Positions 40,380-49,205 of a stretch of 64,000 nt of DNA are shown one piece after another. The translations under genes were made by a program, and so were the position numbers. Source of the stretch: JACVRW01 sp963751835 (GTDB taxonomy: Bacteria; Actinomycetota; Thermoleophilia; Solirubrobacterales; Thermoleophilaceae); NCBI GenBank assembly GCA_963751835.1, contig CAVVWD010000031.1, positions 47,907 through 111,906 on the forward strand. Reading direction: 5' to 3'. Positions within the stretch are counted from its first letter, which is position 1; every line of letters starts with the position of its first letter. The notes beneath the pieces were generated by a model. The model made no database searches and was not told where the DNA came from. It worked only from the letters and a program-made list of their open reading frames with translations.

Positions 40380-41275
40380 CGATCCGCCTGGGGACGCGCG
40401 GAAGCGCGCTCGCGCTGGCCCAGGCGCGCTGGGTGGCAGAGCGGCTCGAGTCCGGGGTCGAGCTGGTCCCGATCAGGACCTCGGGCGACGAGCGCCGCGA
40501 CGGCCCGACGGAGATCGCGGACAAGACGCGCTTCGTGAAGGAGATCGAGGAGGCGCTTCTGGCGGGCGAGATCGACCTCGCCGTCCACTCGGCCAAGGAC
40601 GTGCCCGGCGAGCTCCCGCAGGGCCTGGCGATCGTCGGCGTGCCCGAGCGCGCGGACGCGCGCGACGCGCTCTGCGGCGCGGCCTCGCTGGACGAGCTGG
40701 GCGAGGGAGCCCTGGTGGGCACGGCGAGCCTGCGCCGGCGCGCCGCGCTCCTGGCGCTGCGGCCCGATCTCCGGATCGGCGAGCTGCGCGGGAACGTCGA
40801 CACCCGCCTTCGCCGCCTGGACGAGGGCGCGTACGACGCGATCGTGCTGGCTTGCGCCGGGCTGGCGCGGCTCGGGCGGGCGGATCGCGGTGTCCCGCTC
40901 GCGGAGCTCGTGCCCGCCGCGGGCCAGGGGTGCCTGGCGCTCGAGGCGCGCGCGGGCGACGAGTCCACAGCGGCCGTGGCGTCGGCCGTCACGGACCTGA
41001 ACGCCCTGGCCTGCCTGACGGCGGAGCGCGCCCTCGTCGGCGAGCTGGATGCCACCTGTCACACGCCGGTGGGCGCGCACGCGGAGCGGGCCGGCGGGGC
41101 GCTGCGACTGACGGCGTTCGTCGGCCTGCCCGACGGCTCGCACTGGATCACGGACTCGCTCGAGGGCCCGGCCGCGGAACCGGTGGAGCTGGGCACCGCT
41201 GTCGCGGCGCGCCTGCGCGCGGCAGGGGCGGACGAGCTGCTCGCTGCGGCCGAGCTGGCGGCCGGCCCGCGATGA
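40376..41275 (+). CDS. hemC: hydroxymethylbilane synthase (porphobilinogen deaminase)
   Basis: 299 residues. RLGTRGSALALAQA start, catalytic D75 in HSAKDVPG, and the dipyrromethane-cofactor cysteine C228 in DATCHTPVGAH (usually GGCQVPIG). It links four porphobilinogens into hydroxymethylbilane for the cobA-hemD product downstream. Confidence 0.93.
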   Translation: MTIRLGTRGSALALAQARWVAERLESGVELVPIRTSGDERRDGPTEIADKTRFVKEIEEALLAGEIDLAVHSAKDVPGELPQGLAIVGVPERADARDALCGAASLDELGEGALVGTASLRRRAALLALRPDLRIGELRGNVDTRLRRLDEGAYDAIVLACAGLARLGRADRGVPLAELVPAAGQGCLALEARAGDESTAAVASAVTDLNALACLTAERALVGELDATCHTPVGAHAERAGGALRLTAFVGLPDGSHWITDSLEGPAAEPVELGTAVAARLRAAGADELLAAAELAAGPR

Positions 41276-41330
41276 GTTTCTCGGCGAGTCGTCGTCACAG
41301 CGGATAGACCCCGAAATGGAGAACCGTCCG

Positions 41331-42353
41331 ATGACGACTGCCGAAGCCACCCGCGACGAGCCGGGCGCGGTGGCCGCCGCCACAAAGGCCGGCGACGAGT
41401 CCGCCTTCGCGGTGCTCGCCGAGCGCTACCGCCGCGAGCTCCAGGTCCACTGCTATCGCATGCTCGGATCGTTCGAGGACTCGGAGGACCTGACGCAGGA
41501 GACGCTCCTGCGAGCGTGGCGCAAGCGCGCGACTTTCCGGGGCGAGGCGTCGTTCAGGGCGTGGCTGTACGGGATCGCGACGAATGCCTGCCTCGACGTG
41601 CTCAAGCGCCAGCCGCGGCGCCGGCCTGCAGCGCAGAAGGCCGGAACCGGCGAGCAGCCGCCCTTCGAGGTCACGTGGCTGCAGCCCTACCCGGATCGGC
41701 TGCTCGAAGGCATTCCTGCGCCCGACGCCGAGCCGGAGGCTGTCGTCGTCTCAAAGGAGACGATCGAGCTCGCGTTCATCGTCGCTATCCAGCGGCTGAC
41801 CTCGACCCAGCGCGCGGTGCTGATCCTCCGCGACGTCCTGGGCTGGTCGGCGAAGGACAGCGCCGAGCTACTCGGAACCAGCGTCGCCTCCGTGAACAGC
41901 GCGCTTCAGCGCGCCCGGGCAGGGCTGCAGCAATACCTTCCGGAGCGCCGGCTCGACTGGGCGGCGGGCTCGAGTCCGAGCCCGCGCGAACGCGAGCTCC
42001 TCCAGCGCTATGTCGAAGCGACCGAGGAGGCCGATGCGGACGCAATGGTCGCGATCATGCGCGAGGACCTGCGCTTCGCGATGCCCCCGCAGCCCGAGGT
42101 CTACGTCGGGCGCGAAAACGTCGTCGGCGCCTGGGCGGAGGGTTTCGACACCGAGAAGTTCGGCCACATGCGCGGGATCCTCACGGCGGTCAACATGCAG
42201 CCGGCTGTGGCCTGCTACCTGAAGCGCCCGGGAGAGACCGAATACAGACCGCTCGCCCTCGACGTGATCAGGATCGAGGACGACGCGATCGCCGAGATCA
42301 TCACGTTCCCACCCGACCTGTACGAGGTGCTCGAGCTGCCGCCGGTCCTCTGA
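41331..42353 (+). CDS. SigX5-type ECF sigma factor with SnoaL-like C-terminal domain
   Basis: About 340 residues from ATG 41331 (GGAG 9 bases upstream; ATG 41316 also possible). Sigma region 2 (YRRELQVHCYRMLGSFEDSEDLTQE) and region 4 (TQRAVLILRDVLGWSAKDSAELL) are followed by a SnoaL-like domain (about 215-340). This TIGR02960/SigG-like type has no anti-sigma partner nearby; the C-terminal domain probably regulates it. First of a tandem pair. Confidence 0.85.
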   Translation: MTTAEATRDEPGAVAAATKAGDESAFAVLAERYRRELQVHCYRMLGSFEDSEDLTQETLLRAWRKRATFRGEASFRAWLYGIATNACLDVLKRQPRRRPAAQKAGTGEQPPFEVTWLQPYPDRLLEGIPAPDAEPEAVVVSKETIELAFIVAIQRLTSTQRAVLILRDVLGWSAKDSAELLGTSVASVNSALQRARAGLQQYLPERRLDWAAGSSPSPRERELLQRYVEATEEADADAMVAIMREDLRFAMPPQPEVYVGRENVVGAWAEGFDTEKFGHMRGILTAVNMQPAVACYLKRPGETEYRPLALDVIRIEDDAIAEIITFPPDLYEVLELPPVL

Positions 42354-42379
42354 GCCCAGGGGCATCTACCCTGGTGGTC

Positions 42380-43492
42380 ATGAGCACCACCGGGACGGCC
42401 GTAAACGCGCGTGAGAGAGGGCTGCTCGAGGCGGCGCGCGACGGGAACGAGGACGCCTTCCGCGAGCTGGTCGAGCCCCACCGCGGCGAGCTTCACGCCC
42501 ACTGCTATCGGATGCTCGGCTCGGTGCACGACGCCGAGGACGCCGTGCAGGATGCGCTGCTGCGGGCGTGGCGTGCGCTGCCGCGCTTCGAGCCGCGCCA
42601 CTCCCTGCGGGCCTGGCTCTACAAGATCGCGACCAACGTCTGCCTCGACGCCATCGCCCGCCGGCCGAAGCGCGTGCTGCCGATCGACTACGGGCCCTCC
42701 ACCGACCCGCACCAGACCGCGGGCGCGCCGGTCGTCGAGTCGGTCTGGGTGGAGCCATACCCGGACGAGAAGCTCGCCGTCGAGGACGGCTACGCGGCGC
42801 CCGAGGCCCGCTACGAGCGGCGCGAGGGCGTCGAGCTCGCCTTCGTGGCCGCGCTTCAGCACCTGCCCCCGAGACAGCGCGCGGCCCTGATCCTTCGCGA
42901 GGTGCTCGGCTTCTCCGCCAAGGAGACCGCCGAGTCCCTCGACGCGAGCACCGCCTCCGTCAACAGCGCCCTGCAACGCGCGCGCCAAGCGGTGGAGGAG
43001 CGGGTGCCCGAGCAGAGCCAGCAGGCCACGCTGCGCTCGCTCGGCGACCAGCAGGTGCGGTCGCTCGTCGAGCGCTTCATGGACGCCATGCAGAAGGACG
43101 ACATCAACGCCGTCGTCTCGATGCTCGCCAAGGACGCGGCCTGGTCGATGCCTCCCCTCGCGTCCTGGTACCGGGGCCCCGACCTGCCCGGGTTCCTGCG
43201 CCTCGGCCCGCTGTCGGGCGAGTGGCGCTGGCGCCACATCCCCGCGCACGCGAACGGGCAACCCGCGTTCGCCGCCTACGAGTGGAATGACGATCAGCAG
43301 GCGTACCTGCCGTTCGGGCTCAACGTGCTGAGCTTCGACGGGGACAGGATCAGCGACGTCACCTCCTTCCTCAATCGCAGCATCGAGGGAACGGACCCCG
43401 AGTACTACGCCCGCTTCCCGGACCAGCCGCTCGACTCGGAGCGCACTCTTGCGTACTTCGGTCGCTTCGGCCTGCCCGACCGGCTCGACTGA
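42380..43492 (+). CDS. second SigX5-type ECF sigma factor
   Basis: 370 residues. Same layout as its neighbour: FRELVEPHRGELHAHCYRML region 2, LPPRQRAALILREVLGFSAKE region 4 and a SnoaL-like C-terminus. The two proteins are clearly paralogous but well diverged, so the duplication is old. 26 bases separate the genes, suggesting one transcript. Confidence 0.86.
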   Translation: MSTTGTAVNARERGLLEAARDGNEDAFRELVEPHRGELHAHCYRMLGSVHDAEDAVQDALLRAWRALPRFEPRHSLRAWLYKIATNVCLDAIARRPKRVLPIDYGPSTDPHQTAGAPVVESVWVEPYPDEKLAVEDGYAAPEARYERREGVELAFVAALQHLPPRQRAALILREVLGFSAKETAESLDASTASVNSALQRARQAVEERVPEQSQQATLRSLGDQQVRSLVERFMDAMQKDDINAVVSMLAKDAAWSMPPLASWYRGPDLPGFLRLGPLSGEWRWRHIPAHANGQPAFAAYEWNDDQQAYLPFGLNVLSFDGDRISDVTSFLNRSIEGTDPEYYARFPDQPLDSERTLAYFGRFGLPDRLD

Positions 43493-43556
43493 GCCGGCCG
43501 ATGAGTTCGCCGTCCTCAGGCGGTCTCAGAGGCGAAACCAGACAGGAGGCAAGCGA

Positions 43557-43931
43557 ATGTTCCGCGACACCAAGGCCTACAGCGGCTTCTCGGTTGACGA
43601 CATCCCGCGCGCGAAGGAGTTCTACGGGGACACCCTCGGCTTGGAGGTCTCCGAGGAAAACGGGCTGCTGACACTGCACATCGCCGGCGATCGGGGGACG
43701 CTCGTCTACCCCAAGCCCGACCACACGCCGGCCGAGTTCACGATTCTCAACTTCCCGGTCGATGACGTCGAGCAGGCGGTGGACGAGCTGACCGAGCGCG
43801 GCGTCGAGTTCGAGCGCTACGAGGGCACGGAAGTCGAGACCGACGAGAAGGGCATCTTCCGCGGCGGGGGCCCGCTGATCGCCTGGTTCAGAGACCCCGC
43901 GGGCAACGTGCTGTCGGTGATCCAGCAGTAG
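43557..43931 (+). CDS. VOC-family protein
   Basis: 124 residues from ATG 43557 with an AGGAGG site 8 bases upstream. SGFSVDDIPRAKEFYGDTLGL starts the first module; WFRDPAGNVLSVIQQ ends the second. Proteins of this type often follow SigX5-like sigma genes in actinobacteria and may be part of the regulon. Substrate unknown. Confidence 0.83.
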   Translation: MFRDTKAYSGFSVDDIPRAKEFYGDTLGLEVSEENGLLTLHIAGDRGTLVYPKPDHTPAEFTILNFPVDDVEQAVDELTERGVEFERYEGTEVETDEKGIFRGGGPLIAWFRDPAGNVLSVIQQ

Positions 43932-43935
43932 GAAC

Positions 43936-43954
43936 GCGCGCCGGGCCGGCGCGC
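43936..43954. terminator. 19-bp perfect GC palindrome
   Basis: GCGCGCCGG-G-CCGGCGCGC immediately after the VOC gene stop, 20 bases before the cobA-hemD start. It would form a very stable hairpin if the loop opens. No T run. It likely ends the sigma-VOC transcript. Confidence 0.55.
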
Positions 43955-43974
43955 TCACGGATAGCGTTCGCGCC

Positions 43975-45477
43975 GTGAGCGGCGGCATCGCCTATCTGGT
44001 CGGCGCCGGCCCCGGCGACCCGGGCTTGATGACGCGACGCTCGCTCGAGCTGATCGCCGCGGCGGACGCGATCCTCTACGACCGGCTGATTCCTCCGGGC
44101 GCGCTCGACGGGGCGCGCCCGGACGCCGACTTGCGCTACGTAGGCAAGGAGCCCGGCGCGCCCGCGCTCGCACAGACCGAGATCAACTCGCTGCTCGTCG
44201 GGCTTACACGCGCAGGCAAGCGTGTGGTGCGGCTCAAGGGAGGGGATCCGTTCGTGTTCGGGCGCGGCGGTGAGGAGGCCGAGGCGCTGGCCGCGGCGGG
44301 GCTCCGCTTCGAGGTCGTGCCCGGCGTGACGGCCGGGGTGGCCGCGCCGGCCTACGCCGGCATCCCCGTGACCCATCGCGAGGCCGCCTCGGCCGTGGCG
44401 TTCGTCACCGGGCACGAGGACCCCGACAAGCACGAGCCGGTGCTCGACTGGGACGCGCTTGCCCGCTTTCCGGGCACGCTCGTGCTGTACATGGGCGTGA
44501 AGAACCTGCCCCTGATCTCCGAGCGGCTGATCGCAGCGGGACGCGACCCGGGCGAAGCGGCCGCGATCGTGGAACGCGGCACGCAGCCCGGCCAACGGAC
44601 GCTGGTGGACACGCTCTTGGGGATCGCAGCGCGCGCGGCCGCAGAGGCCATCCGGCCGCCCTCGATCACCGTGGTTGGCCCCGTGGCCCGCCTGCGCGAC
44701 ACGCTCGGCTGGCTCGAGGGCCGGCCCCTGTACGGCCAGGTGGTGGCGGTCACCCGCGCCCGCGCGCAGGCGAGCGAGCTTTCCGCGCGGCTGACGGAAC
44801 TGGGCGCGGAGGTGGTCGAGGCGCCGGCGATCCGCATCGAGCCGCGGCCGCTCGACGGCCCCCTGCTCGAGGTCGTGGCTCGCATCAGCGATTACGCGCT
44901 CGTCTGCCTCACGAGCCCCAACGGCGTGCGACTGCTGTTCGACGCGCTGGCCGCGACAGGCCGCGACGCACGCGCCCTGGGCGGCGCCGTGGCCGCCATC
45001 GGACCGGGCACGGCGGCGGAGCTCGAGCGCCGCGGCGTGCGCGCCGACGTTGTGCCGGAGCGGTTCGTGGCGGAGGGCCTCGTCGAGGCGCTCGGCCCAC
45101 TGAGCGTGGACGGGCGTCGCGTCCTCGTCGCCCGGGCCGCCGGGGCGCGGCCGGTGCTGCCCGACGCGCTCCGCGAGCGCGGAGCCGAGGTCGACGACGT
45201 CGCCCTCTACGAGACGCTGGCCGAACCGCTCGCCGCCCGGCAACGTGAGCAGCTGGCGCGCGCCACCTACGTGACATTCACGTCGAGCTCAACCGTGCGC
45301 TTCTTCCTCGAGGCCGGTGGCGAGCTGCCGGAGGCGGCGCGGATCGTCTCGATCGGCCCGGTCACGAGCGCGACCGCGCGCGAGCTCGGGCTGACCGTCC
45401 ACGTCGAGGCCGCGCGCCATGACATCGACGGCCTGGTGGAGGCGCTTCTGGCCGACGCGGGAGAATCGTCGTCGTGA
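43975..45477 (+). CDS. cobA-hemD: uroporphyrinogen-III C-methyltransferase / uroporphyrinogen-III synthase fusion
   Basis: 500 residues. Residues 1-245 are SUMT: VGAGPGDPGLMTRRSLELI, GGDPFVFGRGGEEAE and the PVTHREAAS segment. Residues 250-500 are HemD: VTRARAQASELSARL, LTSPNGVRLLFDAL and FTSSSTVRFFLEA. The fusion makes uroporphyrinogen III and methylates it to precorrin-2 for siroheme. GTGA overlap with the next gene. Confidence 0.92.
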   Translation: MSGGIAYLVGAGPGDPGLMTRRSLELIAAADAILYDRLIPPGALDGARPDADLRYVGKEPGAPALAQTEINSLLVGLTRAGKRVVRLKGGDPFVFGRGGEEAEALAAAGLRFEVVPGVTAGVAAPAYAGIPVTHREAASAVAFVTGHEDPDKHEPVLDWDALARFPGTLVLYMGVKNLPLISERLIAAGRDPGEAAAIVERGTQPGQRTLVDTLLGIAARAAAEAIRPPSITVVGPVARLRDTLGWLEGRPLYGQVVAVTRARAQASELSARLTELGAEVVEAPAIRIEPRPLDGPLLEVVARISDYALVCLTSPNGVRLLFDALAATGRDARALGGAVAAIGPGTAAELERRGVRADVVPERFVAEGLVEALGPLSVDGRRVLVARAAGARPVLPDALRERGAEVDDVALYETLAEPLAARQREQLARATYVTFTSSSTVRFFLEAGGELPEAARIVSIGPVTSATARELGLTVHVEAARHDIDGLVEALLADAGESSS

Positions 45478-46274
45478 TCGTGACCCTCCTCACCGACTAC
45501 GGCCGTGACGACGACTTCGTGGGCGTCTGCCACGGCGTCATGCGCGGCATCGAGCCGGAGCTGCGGATCATCGACATCACGCACGGCATCCGCCGCTACT
45601 CGGTGCGTCAGGGCGCCCTGGTCCTGCGCAACACGCTGCCCTACATGCCGCTCGGGGTGCACGTGGCGGTGGTCGATCCCCAGGTGGGAACAGAGCGCCG
45701 GGGCCTGGCCCTTCGGACGGGCGACGGCCGCATACTCGTGGGCCCGGACAACGGGCTGCTGAGCCTCGCCTGGCAGCGCTGCGGCGGGGTCGAGCTCGTG
45801 GTCGACATCACCCGTTCGCCACACCGGCTCGAGCAGGTATCGGCCACGTTCCACGGGCGCGACATCTTCGCCCCGGTGGCCGCCCACCTGGCGGCGGGGG
45901 CCGAGCTGGCCGACGCGGGCGATCCGCTCGAGCCCGCCTCACTGACCACGGTCGAGCTTCCAAAGCCGCGCAACGAAGACGGTACGCTCGTGGCGCACGC
46001 CCTGGTGGTCGACCGGTTCGGCAACGCGGGCCTGAACGTCGATCACGGCGGTCTGGCGGGGACCGGGATCACCCTCGGCGAAACGATCGAAATCGAGACC
46101 GGGGGCGAGCGCTATCTCGCAAAGTACGCCCATACCTTCGCGGACGTGACGCCAGGCGAGCTGCTCGTGTACGAGGACGCCTACCGCACGCTCGCCGTCG
46201 CGATCAACCGTGGCGACGCCGCCTCCACGCTCGGCATTCGGCCGGACGCCGAGGTGCGGCTGCGGCCGCGATGA
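45474..46274 (+). CDS. SAM hydroxide adenosyltransferase (DUF62)
   Basis: 266 residues. VTLLTDYGRDDDFVGVCHGV starts the family, VGPDNGLLSLAW follows, and FHGRDIFAPVAAHLA carries the conserved Arg-Asp-His region. These enzymes use water to split S-adenosylmethionine into adenosine and methionine, and are homologous to SAM fluorinases and chlorinases. Set after a SAM-dependent tetrapyrrole methyltransferase it could control SAM levels. ATGA overlap with birA. Confidence 0.85.
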   Translation: MIVTLLTDYGRDDDFVGVCHGVMRGIEPELRIIDITHGIRRYSVRQGALVLRNTLPYMPLGVHVAVVDPQVGTERRGLALRTGDGRILVGPDNGLLSLAWQRCGGVELVVDITRSPHRLEQVSATFHGRDIFAPVAAHLAAGAELADAGDPLEPASLTTVELPKPRNEDGTLVAHALVVDRFGNAGLNVDHGGLAGTGITLGETIEIETGGERYLAKYAHTFADVTPGELLVYEDAYRTLAVAINRGDAASTLGIRPDAEVRLRPR

Positions 46275-46945
46275 TCGGAACGCCGCGCGTCCATCTCCGG
46301 CTCACCGACTCGACAAACGAGCGCGCGAAGGAGCTGGCGGCGGCGGGCGCGCCGCATGGCACGCTCGTCACCGCGGACGAGCAGAGCGCCGGGCGCGGAC
46401 GCCAGGGCCGCACCTGGACGGCGCCGGCGCGCTCGGCGGTGCTGATGTCGCTCGTCACGCGGCGGCTTGCCCCGACGCTGCCGCTCGCCGCCGCCGTCGC
46501 GATCTGCGAGGCGCTGCCCGTCCGCTGCGAGATCAAGTGGCCCAACGACATCTGGCTCGAGCGCCGCAAGCTCGCCGGCATCCTCGTAGAGGGGCGCCCG
46601 CAGGAGGGCTGGGCGGTGCTCGGGATTGGCCTGAACGTCACGACCGAGTCCTTTCCGCCGGAGCTCGCGGAGATCGCGACCTCGCTGCGGCTGGCTGGGG
46701 TCGAGGCCACCACGGAGTCGGTGCTCGCGGACCTGCTCGACTCGCTGGACGAGTGGCTCGCGGCGCCGGACGAGGTCGTGCTGGCAGCCTGGAGCGAGCG
46801 CGACGCTCTGCGCGGGGAGCGGGTGCGCTGGGCGGGCGGCGAGGGCACCGCTGCCGGCATCGACGCGAGCGGCGGGCTGATCGTGGAGACGCGGACCGGT
46901 CGCGTGACCCTGGGCGCAGGCGAGGTCCACCTGACTCCTTCGTAG
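46271..46945 (+). CDS. birA: biotin-[acetyl-CoA-carboxylase] ligase
   Basis: 224 residues without an N-terminal DNA-binding domain, so a class I enzyme. The biotinyl-AMP loop GRGRQGR (41-47) and KWPNDIWL (89-96) with KLAGILVE are present. It attaches biotin to carboxylases. Confidence 0.9.
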   Translation: MIGTPRVHLRLTDSTNERAKELAAAGAPHGTLVTADEQSAGRGRQGRTWTAPARSAVLMSLVTRRLAPTLPLAAAVAICEALPVRCEIKWPNDIWLERRKLAGILVEGRPQEGWAVLGIGLNVTTESFPPELAEIATSLRLAGVEATTESVLADLLDSLDEWLAAPDEVVLAAWSERDALRGERVRWAGGEGTAAGIDASGGLIVETRTGRVTLGAGEVHLTPS

Positions 46946-46992
46946 CGGAAACGAGCCACCGGTTCGGGCCGACGGACTGATCCGATCGGGGG

Positions 46993-47014
46993 GCTCCCCG
47001 CGAAATGGGGGAGC
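46993..47014. terminator. terminator-like hairpin after birA
   Basis: GCTCCCC-GCGAAATG-GGGGAGC, a perfect 7-bp stem. A 26-codon frame starts directly after it (47015-47095, ending RIIGIDR) but has no clear family. Confidence 0.55.
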
Positions 47015-47138
47015 ATGGACCGGGCACGCGCGCGGGGGGAGTCGTTCGCCACCGACATCGACGACCGCGGCCGGATCATCGGCATCGATCGCTAGTCGCT
47101 CATCCCGGCACCCCGCCCTGGTTGGGCTGCGCTGTTTC

Positions 47139-47172
47139 TCTATCGCTAGATTTAATTTTCTATGGCGATAGA
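47139..47172. promoter_or_regulatory. operator candidate for the DtxR/MntR-type regulator
   Basis: TCTATCGC (47139-47146) and GCGATAGA (47165-47172) are perfect 8-bp arms around an AT-rich centre that includes the likely -10 and the ATG 47162. No ribosome site is visible, so the message is probably leaderless. A metal-dependent regulator binding here would block its own promoter. Confidence 0.6.
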
Positions 47173-47843
47173 ACTTCTCCCCGAGCGCTCGGCGGTGGTC
47201 CAGGACTACGCGAAGGCGATCTACTCCCTCGAGGGCCGCTCCGGGGAACCGGTGGGCAACAACGAGCTGGCCGAGCGGCTCGGCGTGCCGCCGGGGACGG
47301 CGTCCGCGATGGTCAAGCGCCTCGACGAGCTCGGGCTCGCCGAGCACACCCCTTACCGCGGCGTGCGGCTCACCGCCGAGGGCCGCCGACGTTGCACTGC
47401 GCGTGCTGCGCCGCCACCGGCTGCTCGAGCTGTTCCTGACGGAGACGCTCGACCTGCCCTGGGACCGCGTGCACCAGGAGGCGGAGCTGCTCGAGCACTC
47501 GCTCTCGGACGAGCTCGAGGCCGCGATCGCGGAGCGACTCGGAAATCCGACGCATGACCCGCACGGCGACCCGATTCCCTCCCGCGAGCTCGAGCTCGAG
47601 GAGCCGGAGACGATCAGCCTCGCCGAGCTCGATGTCGGTGCGGAGGGACGGTTCGTGCGCGTCTCGGACGCCGACCCCGCGATTCTGAGGCACCTCGGCG
47701 AGCGCGGCCTCAAGCCCGGCCGGCGCCTGCGGCTCGTCGAGCGCGAGCCGTTCGGCGGCCCATTCGTGGTCCGCCTCGGCCGCCGCACCGAGTCGCTGCC
47801 CCCCGAGATCGCGCGCAGCATGCGCATGGAACCGCCCGCATGA
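47162..47843 (+). pseudogene. DtxR/MntR-family metal-dependent regulator, frameshifted
   Basis: The first frame encodes the winged helix: VQDYAKAIYSLEGRSGEPV, ELAERLGVPPGTASAMVKRL and LTAEGRR. At about 47390 one extra base moves the match to VALRVLRRHRLLELFLTETL, a dimer/metal domain and an SH3-like end (GRRLRLVEREPFGG). Length is one base over a multiple of three. The stop overlaps mntH (ATGA), so they form a manganese or iron operon. Could be an assembly error. Confidence 0.72.
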
Positions 47844-49152
47844 GCCCACCCCCGGACATCCAGGTCGGGCAGCAGGGAGCGGCGTCCCGCCGCCGCCCGG
47901 CGTCGTTCTCCCTTCTCCCACGCTTGAGCGCGCGCGCCGCCGGGGCCGTGTCCGCACGGCGCTGCCGCTGCTCGGCCCCGCGTTCGTCGCTGCTGTCGCC
48001 TACGTCGATCCCGGCAACTTCGCGACCAACATCAGCGGCGGTGCGCGGTACGGCTTCCTGCTCGTCTGGGTGATCGTCGCGGCCAATTTGATGGCGATGC
48101 TGGTGCAGTACCTGTCGGCGAAGATCGGCATCGCGAGCGGCCGGACGCTGCCCGAGCTCTGCCGCGAGAGCTTCCCGCGACCGGTGACCTGGGGCCTGTG
48201 GGTCCAGGCCGAGGCGATCGCGATCGCGACCGACCTCGCCGAGTTCGTCGGCGCGGCGATCGCGCTCAACCTGCTCTTCGGCGTGCCGCCCTTCGCAGCG
48301 GGCCTGATGACCGCGGCGGTGGCGTTCGCGATCCTGGCGCTCCAGAACCGCGGCCACCGGCGCTTCGAGCTCGCAATCGCCGGCCTGCTCGGGATCGTCT
48401 TCCTCGGCTTTGCCTACGACCTCACTTTCGCGGGCGTGGACCCCGGCGGGCTCGCCGGTGGCCTGATCCCCGGCTTCGACGGAACCGACAGCGTGCTGCT
48501 CGCCGTGGGCATCCTCGGCGCCACGGTCATGCCGCACGTCGTGTACCTGCACTCGGCTCTCACGAGCAACCGCATTCCGGCCGCCTCGGACGACGAGCGG
48601 CGCCGGCTGCTTCGCTTCCAGCGGCTCGACGTGGTGCTGGCGATGGGCCTCGCCGGAGTGATCAACCTGAGCATGCTGGTCGTGGCGGCCGAGCTCCTCC
48701 ACGGCAACGGGCGCCCGCTGGTCGACACGATCGAGGGCGCGCACTCCGAGCTCGGCGTGCTCGTCGGCGGCGGCGCCGCGCTCGCGTTCGCGGTGGCGCT
48801 GCTCGCCTCGGGCTTGTCGAGCTCGAGCGTCGGCACCTACGCCGGCCAGGTTGTGATGCAGGGCTTCATCCGGCGCCGGATCCCGCTCTTCCTGCGGCGT
48901 GCGATCACGATGGCGCCGGCGCTCGTGGTGCTCGGCGCGGGCCTCGACCCGACCACCGTGCTGGTGATCTCGCAGGTGATCCTCTCCTTCGGGATCCCGT
49001 TCGCGCTCGTGCCGACGATCCTGCTCACGCGCCGGCGCGACCTAATGGGCGCGCTCGTCAACCGGCCCTGGACGACCGCGGCGGCTACAGCCGTGGCCGC
49101 CGTGATCATCTCGCTGAACGCGTTCCTGCTGTTCGAGACCTTCCTCGGCTAG
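47840..49152 (+). pseudogene. mntH: Nramp-family divalent metal transporter, frameshifted near the start
   Basis: ATG 47840 begins a short cytosolic stretch; between about 47900 and 47940 the frame shifts to LERARRRGRVRTALPLLGPAF, then the Nramp signature VAYVDPGNFATN and ten or so membrane helices follow, including GATVMPHVVYLHSALT. The transporter body is otherwise intact to the stop. The only later start (GTG 48070) would remove the DPGN metal motif. Paired with the DtxR-type regulator, it should import Mn2+. Confidence 0.78.
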
Positions 49153-49205
49153 GCCGGAGCGTCGAGGAAGGCGCGCAGCTCGGCCAGTGTCTCGTCGGCC
49201 GATCG

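Noticed and set aside
41516..43492. 658-codon frame starting inside the first sigma gene
   Set aside because: Its first 290 codons are out of frame with the sigma domains. Only the part from 42380, the second sigma factor, is a gene.
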